A stretch of DNA of 9,237 nt, taken from the NCBI GenBank assembly GCA_025999115.1, contig BNWW01000067.1, positions 1 to 9,237 on the forward strand, read 5' to 3'. The DNA comes from Bacteroidia bacterium. GTDB taxonomy: Bacteria; Bacteroidota; Bacteroidia; Bacteroidales; Azobacteroidaceae. This document shows positions 1 to 6,829 of this stretch, in pieces. The notes beneath the pieces were generated by a model that had not been told where the DNA came from, made no database searches, and saw only the letters and a program-made list of their open reading frames with translations. How positions within the stretch are numbered: the first letter of the stretch is position 1; each line of letters starts with the position of its first letter. The translations under genes were made by a program, and so were the position numbers.

Positions 1-228
1 AGGTACGAATAGTGCCACCTATCCTCCAAAAAGCCGGGTGCCACACATGGGACTTTTTCGTGGTTTTAGCACCAAAAAACGAATGTTTTAACATATACAC
101 CAGCCCACAGAACGTATAATGCATATTCAACTTGGATATTTTTGATCTTTTAACACTTCGATAAAGGGGAGGCTGCAATGTGGGTTAAGAAAAGGTTGTG
201 CGATTGAAAAAACGTCATTTAACGAGCG

Positions 229-326
229 GTTTGGCACAATGGCGGGTGTCGCCCGCACAAACGGCAGCGCGATTTTGGAAGTTTCGTTCCCGCGCGAGCC
301 TCAGTGAGTCCGCCACTGCGCCAAGC
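229..326. repeat. Nested inverted-repeat element (possible recombination site)
   Basis: The outer arms are 229-244 and 311-326: the reverse complement of the right arm matches the left arm at 13 of 16 positions. On the bottom strand two of the three differences become G-T wobbles. Two more perfect stems lie inside: GCGGG 242-246 with CCCGC 252-256, and GCGCG 267-271 with CGCGC 291-295, the latter enclosing GGAA 277-280 with TTCC 287-290. ATTTAAC at 216-222 lies just left and GTTGAAA at 344-350 lies right. These resemble the outer boxes of an integron attC site, but the right-hand spacing is too long for a normal attC. I see a structured DNA element; its role as a recombination site is only inferred. 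Confidence 0.45.
295..308. repeat. 14-bp direct repeat, left copy
   Basis: CGAGCCTCAGTGAG is identical to 2081-2094. The two copies bracket the abiE module and its promoter. The inner CTCAGTGAG is itself a short dyad (CTCA, G, TGAG). This could be a trace of module insertion, but a 14-mer match somewhere in 9 kb is not vanishingly rare by chance. Confidence 0.5.
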
Positions 327-469
327 GGGCAGATGTTGCTGTCGTTGAAAGGAAAGATTGGTTAGGTGCTGACAATGATATTCTTGATAAAGAAAAAGTT
401 ATTGAACGGCTGAAAGAGTATGAGAAATTTTTAGACAGATGTTTGGAAAGTATTAAATTCAAGATATGA
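308..469 (+). pseudogene. Startless C-terminal coding remnant
   Basis: A frame opens after TGA at 305-307 and runs to TGA at 467-469 without any ATG, GTG or TTG codon. From about 335 it reads like protein: it contains ERKDWLGADNDILDKEKVIE followed by a Lys/Glu-rich segment (RLKEYEKFLDRCLESIKFKI) that would form an amphipathic helix. The first part of the frame lies inside the inverted-repeat element at 229-326, so the original 5' end seems to have been replaced. I do not recognise the family. It may be the tail of a gene cut by the rearrangement that brought in the neighbouring structure, or a chance open frame. Confidence 0.3.
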
Positions 470-574
470 CTTAAATCGACATTATTTGGGACAAAGAAAA
501 AATCACAAAGCGCAAAGAAAAGATAATCAATTTTATAGTTGAAAATTTCTGATACTTGTCTGCTAAATAAAATA

Positions 575-625
575 AAATTTGTTTGCGATAATTGCCGAAA
601 AATGCGTATCTTTGCAAACAAATTT
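575..625. promoter_or_regulatory. Inverted-repeat operator over the abiE promoter
   Basis: AAATTTGTTTGC (575-586) and GCAAACAAATTT (614-625) are perfect 12-bp inverted arms separated by 27 nt. The left arm contains the -33 TTTG, and the right arm begins at the last base of the -7 element and covers the probable start site. AbiEi antitoxins are known to repress their own promoters by binding inverted repeats (described for Streptococcus agalactiae AbiEi), so this is the natural autoregulatory site. The left arm would not be transcribed, so a DNA-binding role fits better than an RNA hairpin. Confidence 0.6.
582..614 (+). promoter_or_regulatory. abiE promoter, Bacteroidota type
   Basis: TATCTTTG at 607-614 is an exact match to the Bacteroidota -7 element TAnnTTTG, and TTTG at 582-585 sits 21 nt upstream as the -33 element. 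Transcription would start a few bases after 614, which leaves a short leader before the ATG at 633. This decides the start of abiEi: the in-frame ATG at 579 lies upstream of the predicted transcript. Confidence 0.7.
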
Positions 626-632
626 ATTTATT

Positions 633-1457
633 ATGACCAAAGATACACTGTACAAAATAAAAGATTGGGTGAATGACTTGCAAAAACGAGGTCGTTCAAC
701 TTTCTCTTTTCAAGAAGTTAAAGAACGATTTCCCGGGATACAGGAAAGTGGCGTGAAGAGTGCATTAAATCGGTTGGTAGCAAAGACAGAGATAATGCCT
801 GTTTTGAAGGGATTTTATGCTGTTATTCCGATTGGCTATGCTCTGCGAGGTATGATACCGCCCGAACTTTACATTAACGATTTAATGAAATATCTTAACC
901 GTGATTATTATATTTCGTTACTAAATGCAGGTGTTTTTTATGGCGCAGCGCACCAAAAACCGCAAGTGTTTTCGGTGATTACAACCTTTCCACCATTACG
1001 AGATACAATCAAAAAAGGAAGCAAAATTGCTTTTATTTCCACACGCAAAACTATTCCGCAAACGTGGTTAAAACCATTCCGAACAGAAAACGGCGACATT
1101 TTGGTTTCAAGTCCGGAACTTACTTCTGCCGATTTAATTACCTTTCAAAAAGAAATTGGAGGTTTAAATCGCGCCTGTACAGTTTTATACGAATTAGCAG
1201 AATCAATAAATTTTGAGAAATTAGACAAATTGTTTTTTGAATATGTGCCGACAGCAACCATTCAACGGCTTGGTTATTTATTGGAGAACGAATTGGAACA
1301 AGAAAAATTAGCCGAAGTTTTATTTGAAAAATCACAAGAATTTGGTTTGAAATTTACTAAAATTCCATTAAAATACAGCAAATTAACCGAAAATTGTGAA
1401 ACAAACGCTAAATGGAAAATAATTATCAACGAAACAATCGAAATTGACGACTTATGA
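633..1457 (+). CDS. abiEi: AbiEi family type IV antitoxin / transcriptional regulator
   Basis: A 274-aa protein recognised as the antitoxin of the AbiE type IV toxin-antitoxin system, an abortive-infection phage-defence family. Residues 1-65 form the winged helix-turn-helix typical of AbiEi (TFSFQEVKERFP, VKSALNRLVAK, then the wing IMPVLKGFYAVIP). Residues 75-274 are the C-terminal antitoxin domain, containing LNAGVFYGAAHQKPQVFSV and a WLKPF segment before the ELTSADLITF helix. The AbiEi arrangement, and ATGA overlap with the next gene, identify the pair. I chose the ATG at 633 because the promoter -7 element lies at 607-614. In the known systems it represses its operon and neutralises AbiEii without stable contact. 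The palindrome at 575-625 is the likely binding site. The frame looks intact, unlike its partner. Confidence 0.85.
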   Translation: MTKDTLYKIKDWVNDLQKRGRSTFSFQEVKERFPGIQESGVKSALNRLVAKTEIMPVLKGFYAVIPIGYALRGMIPPELYINDLMKYLNRDYYISLLNAGVFYGAAHQKPQVFSVITTFPPLRDTIKKGSKIAFISTRKTIPQTWLKPFRTENGDILVSSPELTSADLITFQKEIGGLNRACTVLYELAESINFEKLDKLFFEYVPTATIQRLGYLLENELEQEKLAEVLFEKSQEFGLKFTKIPLKYSKLTENCETNAKWKIIINETIEIDDL

Positions 1458-2077
1458 TACCACAACCGGCAATAAAACAATGGCAAGAGCATTTTTCTTG
1501 GAAAAATGACTATCAAATAGAACAAGACCTCATAATTTGTCGTGCATTGTGCGAATTGTACAATGACGAATATTTGGCAGAACATTTGGCACATAACAAC
1601 ACGTTGATTTTCAGATTTGAAAGTGAAATTCCGCCGATACTTCCAATACGCTTAAAAGTAGAAATAAACACGAGAGAACATTTTAATGTTTTAGGACTGA
1701 TACAACACGATTTTAGTGTCAATAATCAATGGTATTCAGGAACTTGCAAAACAACAACCTATCAATTAGAAGAATTGCTCGGTACAAAAGTTCGTGCTTT
1801 ATATCAACGCCGAAAAGGGCGAGATTTGTTTGACCTTTGGAAAGCGTTGTCAACGCAAACTGTTGAGATAGAGAAAATTATTCGTTGTTACCGTGAATAC
1901 ATAAATTTCGTTGTTGATAATCCGCCAACGCAAAAAGAATACCTGTTGAATATGGAACTCAAACTGCAAGACGATGAATTTCTCGGCGACACCGAAATGC
2001 TTTTACGCCCTGACGAAAATTACAATCCACAAGAGGCGTGGGAGTTAGTAAGAAAAGACCTGATTGAGAAACTGTGA
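1454..2077 (+). CDS. abiEii: AbiEii toxin, internally deleted (catalytic core missing)
   Basis: The ends are clearly AbiEii: residues 1-46 match the family N-terminus (EQDLIICRAL, YLAEHLA) and residues 48-129 match the later part (NNTLIFRFESEIPP, LRLKVEINTREHF-like segment, TTYQLEELLGTKVRALYQRR, KGRDLFDLW). In the family, as I remember it, the segment after 'HLA' carries the GGT-LHK...EDID nucleotidyltransferase motif and runs for roughly 50-60 residues before NNTLIF. Here HLA is followed directly by HNNTLIF (junction near 1591), so the glycine-rich loop and the metal-binding D-x-D are absent. The protein is 207 aa, against usual family members of about 260-300. The frame is otherwise open to TGA 2075-2077. 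It starts on the ATG of the ATGA overlap with abiEi, so translation is probably coupled. I infer an inactive toxin. Confidence 0.8.
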   Translation: MIPQPAIKQWQEHFSWKNDYQIEQDLIICRALCELYNDEYLAEHLAHNNTLIFRFESEIPPILPIRLKVEINTREHFNVLGLIQHDFSVNNQWYSGTCKTTTYQLEELLGTKVRALYQRRKGRDLFDLWKALSTQTVEIEKIIRCYREYINFVVDNPPTQKEYLLNMELKLQDDEFLGDTEMLLRPDENYNPQEAWELVRKDLIEKL

Positions 2078-2080
2078 AAA

Positions 2081-2094
2081 CGAGCCTCAGTGAG
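2081..2094. repeat. 14-bp direct repeat, right copy
   Basis: CGAGCCTCAGTGAG is identical to 295-308 and begins 3 nt after the abiEii stop codon. Its position exactly at the 3' end of the toxin gene suggests a module boundary. Confidence 0.5.
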
Positions 2095-2133
2095 CCAGCT
2101 ATATAGTAAGATAAAACACGCAATAATTTCAAT

Positions 2134-2844
2134 ATGAAAACATTACAGGAATTTGAAAAATGGTTTCAAAAGGCGCAAAAAACCGAAGACGAGCACTTTG
2201 AGTTTGTTTGGGAACTGATGAAAAGCCCTTATGTCGAATATCATTATTCGTTGATGACGGACAAAAAGATAAATGATGATTTTCGCAGAGATTTATGGGC
2301 GCGTTTTGACGAGCACAGGGAAAATGCGGCAGCACTTTTGTTCTCAAAATTAGACAATAACGAGGACATTGATTTTCACCCCCGCATTATTTTCTGTTTG
2401 GGAAAGATTGCCGACAGTCAAAAAATAGAAAAAGAGCGCACATTGGCGTATGCCCGAAAATTTGCCAATGCCGATAATGACAGATTGCGGGAACAGGCGA
2501 TTATCGTTCTCGGTTGGATTGGCGGCGTAAAGGAAATGCCGCTGCTTGGCGAACATTTATTGAACGATACCTGCGCCAAATGCCGCACTTGGTCGGCAAC
2601 TTCTTTTATGCAAATGTATTCTCGCCGAAAAAGCAAATCGTTGGTTGAAAGGGCTTTACCTTACCTGAAACAGGCAATTTCGCAGGAAAGCGACTGGTTT
2701 GCATTGGGCTGTATGATAAAGGTAATCAAAGAATTGACAGGCAAAAATTTCGGTTTGCCGCAATATGCAATCGACAATATTGACGAAGAAAAGATACTTG
2801 CCGCCAAAGCCAAAGCAGAACGGTATTTTAATAAATTGCAATAA
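2134..2844 (+). CDS. HEAT-repeat-like alpha-solenoid protein
   Basis: A 236-aa soluble protein with no signal peptide or membrane segment. Residues 50-170 are built of paired helices in the HEAT / PBS-lyase style: RIIFCLGKIAD (84-94), REQAIIVLGWIGGVKEMPLL (119-138) and RTWSATSFMQMYSRR (151-165) show the repeated 'A-x-x-L-G-x-I' pattern. The N-terminus (EFEKWFQKAQKTEDEHFEFV) is a charged amphipathic helix, and the C-terminus is an Ala/Lys/Glu helix. Solenoids of this kind bind protein or nucleic-acid partners; no enzymatic residues are visible. The start ATG is 56 nt after the abiEii stop and no matching promoter is evident, so read-through from abiE is possible. A role as an immunity or binding protein is only a guess from the neighbourhood. 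Confidence 0.65.
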   Translation: MKTLQEFEKWFQKAQKTEDEHFEFVWELMKSPYVEYHYSLMTDKKINDDFRRDLWARFDEHRENAAALLFSKLDNNEDIDFHPRIIFCLGKIADSQKIEKERTLAYARKFANADNDRLREQAIIVLGWIGGVKEMPLLGEHLLNDTCAKCRTWSATSFMQMYSRRKSKSLVERALPYLKQAISQESDWFALGCMIKVIKELTGKNFGLPQYAIDNIDEEKILAAKAKAERYFNKLQ

Positions 2845-2882
2845 TATAAATTTCAAATATAAATCATTTAAAATAATACTTT

Positions 2883-3863
2883 ATGGACTTGGATAATTTA
2901 TTCCTAAACGCCTGTAAAAACGGGCAGAAAGGCGTGATTGAGGCGTTCTTGAAAAAAGGCGGCGTCAATGTCAATAAACGCGATGCAATGGGCAATACGC
3001 CCCTGTTTTACGCCGCCGAAAAAGGCGCACGCGACATTGTCCTGATTTTGTTGAAACAGGACGCCGACGTCAATCAGGCGAACAACAACAGCCAAACGCC
3101 GCTGCACAGCGTGTCGCGCTCGGGCAACAAAGAAATCATCAAACTGCTGGCAGACGGCGGGGCTGATGTGAATGCCACCGACAAAGAGGGCAAAACGCCG
3201 CTGATGTACACCCTCGCGGAAGGCAAAACCGAAGTTACCAAATTCCTGCTCTCGCTCGGCGCGGACAAGACCGTGAAGGACAACAACGGGCACACGGCTC
3301 TCGACTACGCCACTGCCAACGGCTTGCGCGACTCCATCGCCGTGCTGACCGAAGGCACGGAAAGCACAAAGGACAATTTCGGCAACACAGCCATTCACCA
3401 AGCCGCCCACAACGGACAAACCGAAGTGCTGAACGTGCTTGTAAAACAGTCGATTGCCGACATTGACGCGCTGAATGACAACGGCGAAACGGCACTCGTA
3501 ATTGCCACCACAGGCAACAATCTTGCCGTTGCGGAAATCCTGCTCGCGGCGGGCGCAAATGTCAATCTAAAACTGCTCAACGGCAACGCGCCGCTGCATT
3601 TTGCAGCAATCTGCAACAACCGTTTCATTGCCAAAGCCCTGCTCGAAAAAGGCGCGGAAGTCAACGCCAAAAACGAGTTGGGCGAAACTGCGCTGATTCA
3701 GGCAGCACGCGGCGGACACAACGATTTTACGGCTCTGCTTATCGACAATGCCGCCGATGTGAATTGCATAGATTTGCAGCAAAAATCGGCTTTGGCGTAT
3801 GCTTCGGAAGCCGGTTATACCGAAATTGTGGAACAGTTGATTATGGCGGGAGCGGAAAATTAA
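2883..3863 (+). CDS. Ankyrin-repeat protein, about ten repeats
   Basis: A 326-aa protein made almost entirely of ankyrin repeats. Unit starts are marked by G-x-T-P/A-L: residues near 42 (GNTPLFYAAEKG), 75 (SQTPLHSVSRSG), 108 (GKTPLMYTLAEG), 141 (GHTALDYATANG), 172 (GNTAIHQAAHNG), 206 (GETALVIATTGN), 239 (GNAPLHFAAICN), 272 (GETALIQAARGG) and 305 (QKSALAYASEAG), plus a divergent first unit (DNLFLNACKNGQ). The unit at 141 is two residues short of the 33-residue period. There is no signal peptide or transmembrane segment, so it is probably a cytoplasmic protein-binding scaffold. The coding sequence is far richer in G+C than either neighbour (33 of 60 at 3481-3540), which suggests a separate origin. 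In Bacteroidota such genes occur in many contexts, including immunity loci; the partner is unknown. Confidence 0.88.
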   Translation: MDLDNLFLNACKNGQKGVIEAFLKKGGVNVNKRDAMGNTPLFYAAEKGARDIVLILLKQDADVNQANNNSQTPLHSVSRSGNKEIIKLLADGGADVNATDKEGKTPLMYTLAEGKTEVTKFLLSLGADKTVKDNNGHTALDYATANGLRDSIAVLTEGTESTKDNFGNTAIHQAAHNGQTEVLNVLVKQSIADIDALNDNGETALVIATTGNNLAVAEILLAAGANVNLKLLNGNAPLHFAAICNNRFIAKALLEKGAEVNAKNELGETALIQAARGGHNDFTALLIDNAADVNCIDLQQKSALAYASEAGYTEIVEQLIMAGAEN

Positions 3864-3866
3864 AAT

Positions 3867-3942
3867 GTCTGAACTGTGATTTTAAAAATGATTGATTTGA
3901 TTTTTATGATTGAAAGAATCACATTAAAATCATAGTTTAGAC
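3867..3942. repeat. Long intergenic palindrome
   Basis: GTCTGAACTGTGATTTTAA (3867-3885) and TTAAAATCATAGTTTAGAC (3924-3942) are inverted arms matching at 17 of 19 positions, with a 38-nt interior. TGATT 3889-3893 and AATCA 3917-3921 can extend the stem inside. It begins 3 nt after the ankyrin stop codon. From memory it resembles a palindromic repeat scattered in intergenic DNA of Bacteroidota. It lacks a T-tract, so it is a poor intrinsic terminator, though it may still protect or end transcripts. Confidence 0.7.
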
Positions 3943-3971
3943 AAAATAAATATTGATAATTTTAAATTAAA

Positions 3972-3976
3972 AGGAG
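3972..3976 (+). promoter_or_regulatory. Shine-Dalgarno AGGAG of first Imm11-like gene
   Basis: AGGAG lies 8 nt before the ATG at 3985. A strong Shine-Dalgarno sequence is unusual in Bacteroidota. The whole leader (about 3958-3985) recurs almost unchanged before the second paralogue, showing that the leader was duplicated with the gene. Confidence 0.6.
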
Positions 3977-3984
3977 AATAAAAA

Positions 3985-4530
3985 ATGGAAAATGAATTTG
4001 ATTATTATCTGATTGAACGCAAATCAGACCAGACTTATCCGTTAATTAAAGAAGTAGGGTATGAACCCGATGACATTAATCCAACGTTGATAGAAATAGA
4101 GTTTAATGACCCCATTCCCCGTAATCCGGTTTTGGCAGATTTATTGAAAGGTCCTGAAAATTATGTAACATCAAAAATTGCCGATGTGATTAAAAAATTG
4201 AACATCGAAGGGGTTCGTTTTATCGCCACAGAGTTGACAGACCCCAAGGGAAATGTGTACGATGATTATTTCTGTTTGAACGTTGCTAACAAAATAGAGG
4301 CAATGGATAAAGAAAAATCGGAATATGTATATAAATATCGTGTATATAGTATTCGCAAATTTGTTTTAGACAGGAAAGCCTTGAAAAAGATACCGTTAGA
4401 AAAACGCCTTGTGTTCAGATTACGAGAAGCACTTTCGCGAACTGTATTTCATAAATCCGTTGTAGATGCGATTATGGCGGAAAATCCGACAGGTGTGCAG
4501 TTCCGTCCAATTGAAGAATGGACGTTTTGA
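3985..4530 (+). CDS. Imm11/DUF1629-like immunity protein, copy 1
   Basis: A 181-aa soluble protein. It has the layout I associate with the Imm11 (DUF1629) family: a short N-terminal strand (EFDYYLIE), a central RNPVLADLL followed by VTSKIADVIKKLNIEGVRFI (61-80), YDDYFCLNVANKI (92-104), the IRKFVLDRKAL strand-helix (123-133) and the ending VFHKSVVDAIMAENPTGVQF then RPIEEW. Family members are predicted to neutralise polymorphic or contact-dependent toxins. It shares most of these blocks with the next gene (HKS-VD-IM--NP-G--F-PIE-W), so the two are tandem paralogues. Good Shine-Dalgarno and a 69-nt gap to copy 2 suggest cotranscription. No cognate toxin is visible, so it may be an orphan immunity gene. 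Family assignment rests on pattern memory. Confidence 0.6.
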   Translation: MENEFDYYLIERKSDQTYPLIKEVGYEPDDINPTLIEIEFNDPIPRNPVLADLLKGPENYVTSKIADVIKKLNIEGVRFIATELTDPKGNVYDDYFCLNVANKIEAMDKEKSEYVYKYRVYSIRKFVLDRKALKKIPLEKRLVFRLREALSRTVFHKSVVDAIMAENPTGVQFRPIEEWTF

Positions 4531-4544
4531 TTAACAAAAAACAT

Positions 4545-4583
4545 TAATTTCAAATAAAAACATATTTTATAAATTTTAAATTA
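4545..4583. repeat. 39-bp direct repeat, copy A
   Basis: Positions 4545-4583 (starting TAATTTCAAATAAAAACATA, ending ATTTTAAATTA) are identical to 5205-5243. The two copies bracket the second Imm11-like gene 660 nt apart. Copy A continues into the duplicated leader with AGGAG; copy B does not. Confidence 0.9.
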
Positions 4584-4585
4584 AA

Positions 4586-4590
4586 AGGAG
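4586..4590 (+). promoter_or_regulatory. Shine-Dalgarno AGGAG of second Imm11-like gene
   Basis: AGGAG lies 9 nt before the ATG at 4600, in a leader that copies the one before 3985 (AATTTTAAATTAAAAGGAGA and on into ATGGAAAA). Confidence 0.6.
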
Positions 4591-4599
4591 AATAAAAAA

Positions 4600-5217
4600 A
4601 TGGAAAACGAATTTGAGTATTACATGATTGAAAGCGACGGTGCATATCAATCACCTGCATTAATGTGCGATGATGATGTTGACCCTGAAGGAATAGAGTA
4701 TCTTTATGATATGGAAAAAGCAGCAGAAGGTACGGTTACTCATTTGACATTCCGTCCGCCTTACCCCAAAAAGCCGCAAATGGTTGATTATCTTTTTTTA
4801 ACGGGGCGACAGGTTTTCTCTCGAAAAATCTATGATGTTTTGAAATCCCAAGAGATTAAGGGTTTACAATGGGTGCCTGCCGTTATCAGAGGAAGAAAAG
4901 GGGAAAAATATACCGATTACTGGGTTGCTAATGTATTTCATAAATATGCTTTCTTAGACCCACAAAAAACAGAAGGGGTAATTGATGAAGATGATGGAGA
5001 ATGGATAGGGATTGACAAGATGGTATTGAGTGAAGATGCCGCATCCAAAGTGCCGCTGGATGAAAGGCGGGTGTTTATGGTACAAGAAAACAGTGCTGAT
5101 GTGTTGTATCATAAATCAATTGTTGATTTGATTATGTCCGTCAATCCGCAGGGAATTGTATTTGTTCCAATAGAAAAATGGTACAACGGCATTTTTACAA
5201 ATTGTAATTTCAAATAA
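4600..5217 (+). CDS. Imm11/DUF1629-like immunity protein, copy 2
   Basis: A 205-aa paralogue of the preceding gene, sharing MENEF-YY-IE at the start, KKPQMVDYL then VFSRKIYDVLKSQEIKGLQW (72-91), YTDYWVANVFHK (104-115), IDKMVL (138-143), KVPLDERRVF (150-159) and LYHKSIVDLIMSVNPQG then VFVPIEKW (169-194). It has an acidic insertion (GVIDEDDGEW, 126-135) where copy 1 is shorter. After PIEKW, where copy 1 ends in two further residues, this protein runs on with YNGIFTNCNFK. The last codons and stop (5215-5217) lie inside the 39-bp repeat, so the original C-terminus was probably replaced when the repeat was joined on. The divergence between copies suggests an old duplication or recruitment of a related gene for a different toxin. 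Confidence 0.6.
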   Translation: MENEFEYYMIESDGAYQSPALMCDDDVDPEGIEYLYDMEKAAEGTVTHLTFRPPYPKKPQMVDYLFLTGRQVFSRKIYDVLKSQEIKGLQWVPAVIRGRKGEKYTDYWVANVFHKYAFLDPQKTEGVIDEDDGEWIGIDKMVLSEDAASKVPLDERRVFMVQENSADVLYHKSIVDLIMSVNPQGIVFVPIEKWYNGIFTNCNFK

Positions 5218-5243
5218 AAACATATTTTATAAATTTTAAATTA
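5205..5243. repeat. 39-bp direct repeat, copy B
   Basis: Identical to 4545-4583. It starts inside the second Imm11-like gene, supplies that gene's final residues and its TAA, and ends 13 nt before the LemA start codon. Confidence 0.9.
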
Positions 5244-5256
5244 TAACTTTAAAAAT

Positions 5257-5823
5257 ATGAACACAACATTCATTATCATTGTAGCAATAGTTGTTATCCT
5301 ATTGCTTTGGTTTATTGTAACTTACAACAAGTTCATTGCCAAAAACAATCGTGTGAAACAAACCGAAAGCAGCATAGACGTGATGCTCAAACAGCGGAAC
5401 GATATGATTCCGAATCTGGTGGCTGCCGTGCAAAACTATGTGGGGCACGAAAACAGCACGCTCACTAAAATTGCCGAACTGCGTGCGCAGATGCAGCAAA
5501 CGGACAACAAACACGAGCAAATGCAACTCGGCTCGGAACTGTCCAAAAAACTTGCCGACATCAAAGTAGCGGTGGAAAACTACCCCGAACTGAAAGCCGA
5601 CAAGCAATTCCTGCGCCTCGAAGAGTCCATCGAAGAGATGGAATATCAGTTGCAGGCAGCGCGGCGCACCTTCAACGCGGCGGCGGTCGATTTCAACAAT
5701 TATGTGCAAATGTTCCCGTCGAACATCATCGCTTCAATAAAGAATTATCAGCCGTATGAACTGATAACTATTCCCGAAAGCGAAAAGGCGAATGTGGATG
5801 TGAAGGCGTTATTTCCAAGTTAA
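5257..5823 (+). CDS. LemA family membrane protein
   Basis: A 188-aa protein with the classic LemA layout. An N-terminal membrane helix (residues 5-21, IIIVAIVVILLLWFIV) is followed by YNKFIAKNNRVKQTESSIDV, then the signature LKQRNDMIPNLVAAVQNYVGHE (44-65), a charged helical middle, ENYPELKADKQFLRLEESIEEMEYQ, ARRTFNAAAVDFNNYVQMFPSN (135-156) and a short tail. The bulk of the protein is expected to lie outside the membrane anchor as a helical bundle. The molecular role of LemA is not settled; it often accompanies membrane proteases or TPM-domain proteins, none of which is seen here. The length is normal for the family. The gene body is GC-rich (35 of 60 at 5641-5700) compared with the Imm11-like genes just before it. 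Confidence 0.9.
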   Translation: MNTTFIIIVAIVVILLLWFIVTYNKFIAKNNRVKQTESSIDVMLKQRNDMIPNLVAAVQNYVGHENSTLTKIAELRAQMQQTDNKHEQMQLGSELSKKLADIKVAVENYPELKADKQFLRLEESIEEMEYQLQAARRTFNAAAVDFNNYVQMFPSNIIASIKNYQPYELITIPESEKANVDVKALFPS

Positions 5824-5829
5824 TTTTAT

Positions 5830-5867
5830 GGCACGCAGATGACACAGATTTTTAAGATTCAGCAGAT
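5830..5867 (-). repeat. Interspersed 'TCTGCGT' repeat, copy 1
   Basis: GGCACGCAGATGACACAG followed by ATTTTTAAGATTCAGCAGAT is a degenerate copy, in reverse orientation, of the repeat at 7231-7269 (there AATCTGCGTAAATCC...TCTGCGTGC). It fills the gap between the LemA stop and the methyltransferase start. Confidence 0.7.
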
Positions 5868-5869
5868 AT

Positions 5870-6377
5870 ATGAATGTTTTAGAAACGAGCCAAAACGCTC
5901 ACTTATGCGGGTGCGGTGGTGCAATTTGCGTCAATTCTGCTGCCCGATTTGTTTTTTTCGTTCAACACGCCTTTTTGCGTGAAAATTGCCGCTTTGATTT
6001 TGGCAGGTTTTGCCGATATTGTTTTTATTGCGGCAATCGTTGTGATGCGCGAAAATTGGCGGGCGGGATATTCGCAAAATCAAAATACGAAACTTGTAAC
6101 CAACGGTATTTACCAAATCAGCCGCAATCCCGCATTTGTGGGCTTCAATTTACTGTATCTGGCAGTTGCACTGTTTTCGCCGAATATTTTGAGTATTGCA
6201 TTTGCTGTTTTGCTTTTTGTGATGTTTCATATTCAAATTCTCGGCGAAGAAAAATTTTTGAATGAAACTTTCGGCGAAGAATATAAACAATATAATAAAA
6301 AGGTTTCCAGATATTTAGGAAGAAAATTACAATTGACAAAAAACAAAAAATATGACAGAAAAGATATTAACAGATAA
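5870..6377 (+). pseudogene. Membrane methyltransferase (PEMT/ICMT-like), apparent frameshift near start
   Basis: From 5883 the frame encodes an isoprenylcysteine-carboxyl-methyltransferase-like / PEMT-type membrane methyltransferase. It has several hydrophobic helices, NWRAGY, the binding-site motif LVTNGIYQISRNPAFVG, and the C-terminal GEEKFLNETFGEEYKQY then VSRYL. These enzymes methylate small or lipid substrates using S-adenosylmethionine. This frame has no ATG at its head. The ATG at 5870 gives MNVL and then shifts frame; dropping the G at 5882 would join MNVL directly to KRAKTLTYAGAVVQFAS, giving a natural 168-aa protein. I therefore infer a one-base insertion, or a sequencing error. If GTG 5916 is used instead, a 153-aa protein lacking part of the first helix results. 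The tail after RYLGRK reads into the next gene, overlapping it by 26 nt. Confidence 0.7.
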
Positions 6378-6621
6378 ACTGCATACAACGGAGTTAGGGA
6401 AAGAACGTATCAAACGAAATCTTTGTTTAGATGTCGAAGATGTAGTCGCTTGGTGCAGGCAGGAGGTTCGGAATGCCGATGAAAATTCAATGATTCGGAA
6501 AGGGAAAAATTGGTATGTCTATGGCGATGGATATGTGCTTACAGTCAATGTGCGCAGCCATACGATAATCACCGCTCACAAAAGCGCCCGAACTGAAAAA
6601 TCTGCGTTATCCGCGTGCTAA
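6352..6621 (+). CDS. DUF3781 family protein
   Basis: An 89-aa protein matching DUF3781, a small family of unknown function. Typical features are the N-terminal DKLHTTELGKERIKRNL, VVAWCRQEVRN, then IRKGKNWYVYGDGYVLTVNV and SHTIITAHK (residues 48-77). No catalytic motif is known to me. In relatives, from memory, the protein ends soon after ITAHK; here the tail SARTEKSALSAC follows. Its last six codons lie in the interspersed repeat at 6599-6618 and the TAA directly follows it. The ATG is inside the 3' end of the methyltransferase frame, which suggests coupling or a recent junction. Confidence 0.75.
   Translation: MTEKILTDKLHTTELGKERIKRNLCLDVEDVVAWCRQEVRNADENSMIRKGKNWYVYGDGYVLTVNVRSHTIITAHKSARTEKSALSAC
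6599..6618 (+). repeat. Interspersed 'TCTGCGT' repeat, copy 2 (short)
   Basis: AATCTGCGTTATCCGCGTGC corresponds to the second half of the copy at 7231-7269 with one change. It encodes the C-terminus of the DUF3781 protein, whose stop codon directly follows. Confidence 0.75.
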
Positions 6622-6682
6622 AAAAGTTTTAAAAAACGGGGCGTACCGTTTGAGGAAAAGGTATATACCTTTTACCAAAACG

Positions 6683-6829
6683 ATGCTTACCTTTTTGAAA
6701 AAGCAAAGCAGCGTTTTGAAAAAGATGCAGAGCGTTTTGAAATTGGTTGAAAAAATAATGGAAAAACATAAAACCATTATCATTATTCATTGTATTTATA
6801 AATTTTACAGCAATGGCAAAAGAAATTAA
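6683..6829 (+). CDS. Possible 48-aa heptad-repeat small protein
   Basis: The frame from ATG 6683 encodes MLTFLKKQSSVLKKMQSVLK followed by LVEKIMEKHK and a hydrophobic stretch with IIIIHCIYKF. Three heptads (FLKKQSS, VLKKMQS, VLKLVEK) would make a cationic amphipathic helix. The frame overlaps the start of the SRPBCC gene by 17 nt. No Shine-Dalgarno or promoter supports it, and a second frame over the same DNA also reads like protein (FEKAKQRFEKDAERFEIG), so the underlying 21-nt repeat may simply create plausible peptides. I do not recognise a family. Confidence 0.25.
   Translation: MLTFLKKQSSVLKKMQSVLKLVEKIMEKHKTIIIIHCIYKFYSNGKRN
6692..6754. repeat. Imperfect 21-nt tandem repeat, three units
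   Basis: Units at 6692-6712, 6713-6733 and 6734-6754 share TTTTGAAA near their start; neighbouring units agree at 14 and 13 of 21 positions. The period of seven codons preserves a heptad pattern in the encoded frame. Confidence 0.6.

Larger units (their letters stand above)
1..632. other. Long non-coding stretch upstream of abiE
   Basis: No intact gene is visible here. Positions 1-228 show only AT-rich sequence and a weak stem (GGTGC at 37-41 with GCACC at 69-73), to which I assign no function. From 229 the stretch holds a cluster of inverted repeats, a startless coding remnant (308-469), and the abiE promoter and operator (575-625). The block at 229-330 is visibly GC-rich compared with the AT-rich sequence on either side, which suggests a mosaic origin. 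The opposite strand over 301-621 is open but reads as a low-complexity Phe/Ser/Leu-rich string and is not supported as a gene. Confidence 0.6.
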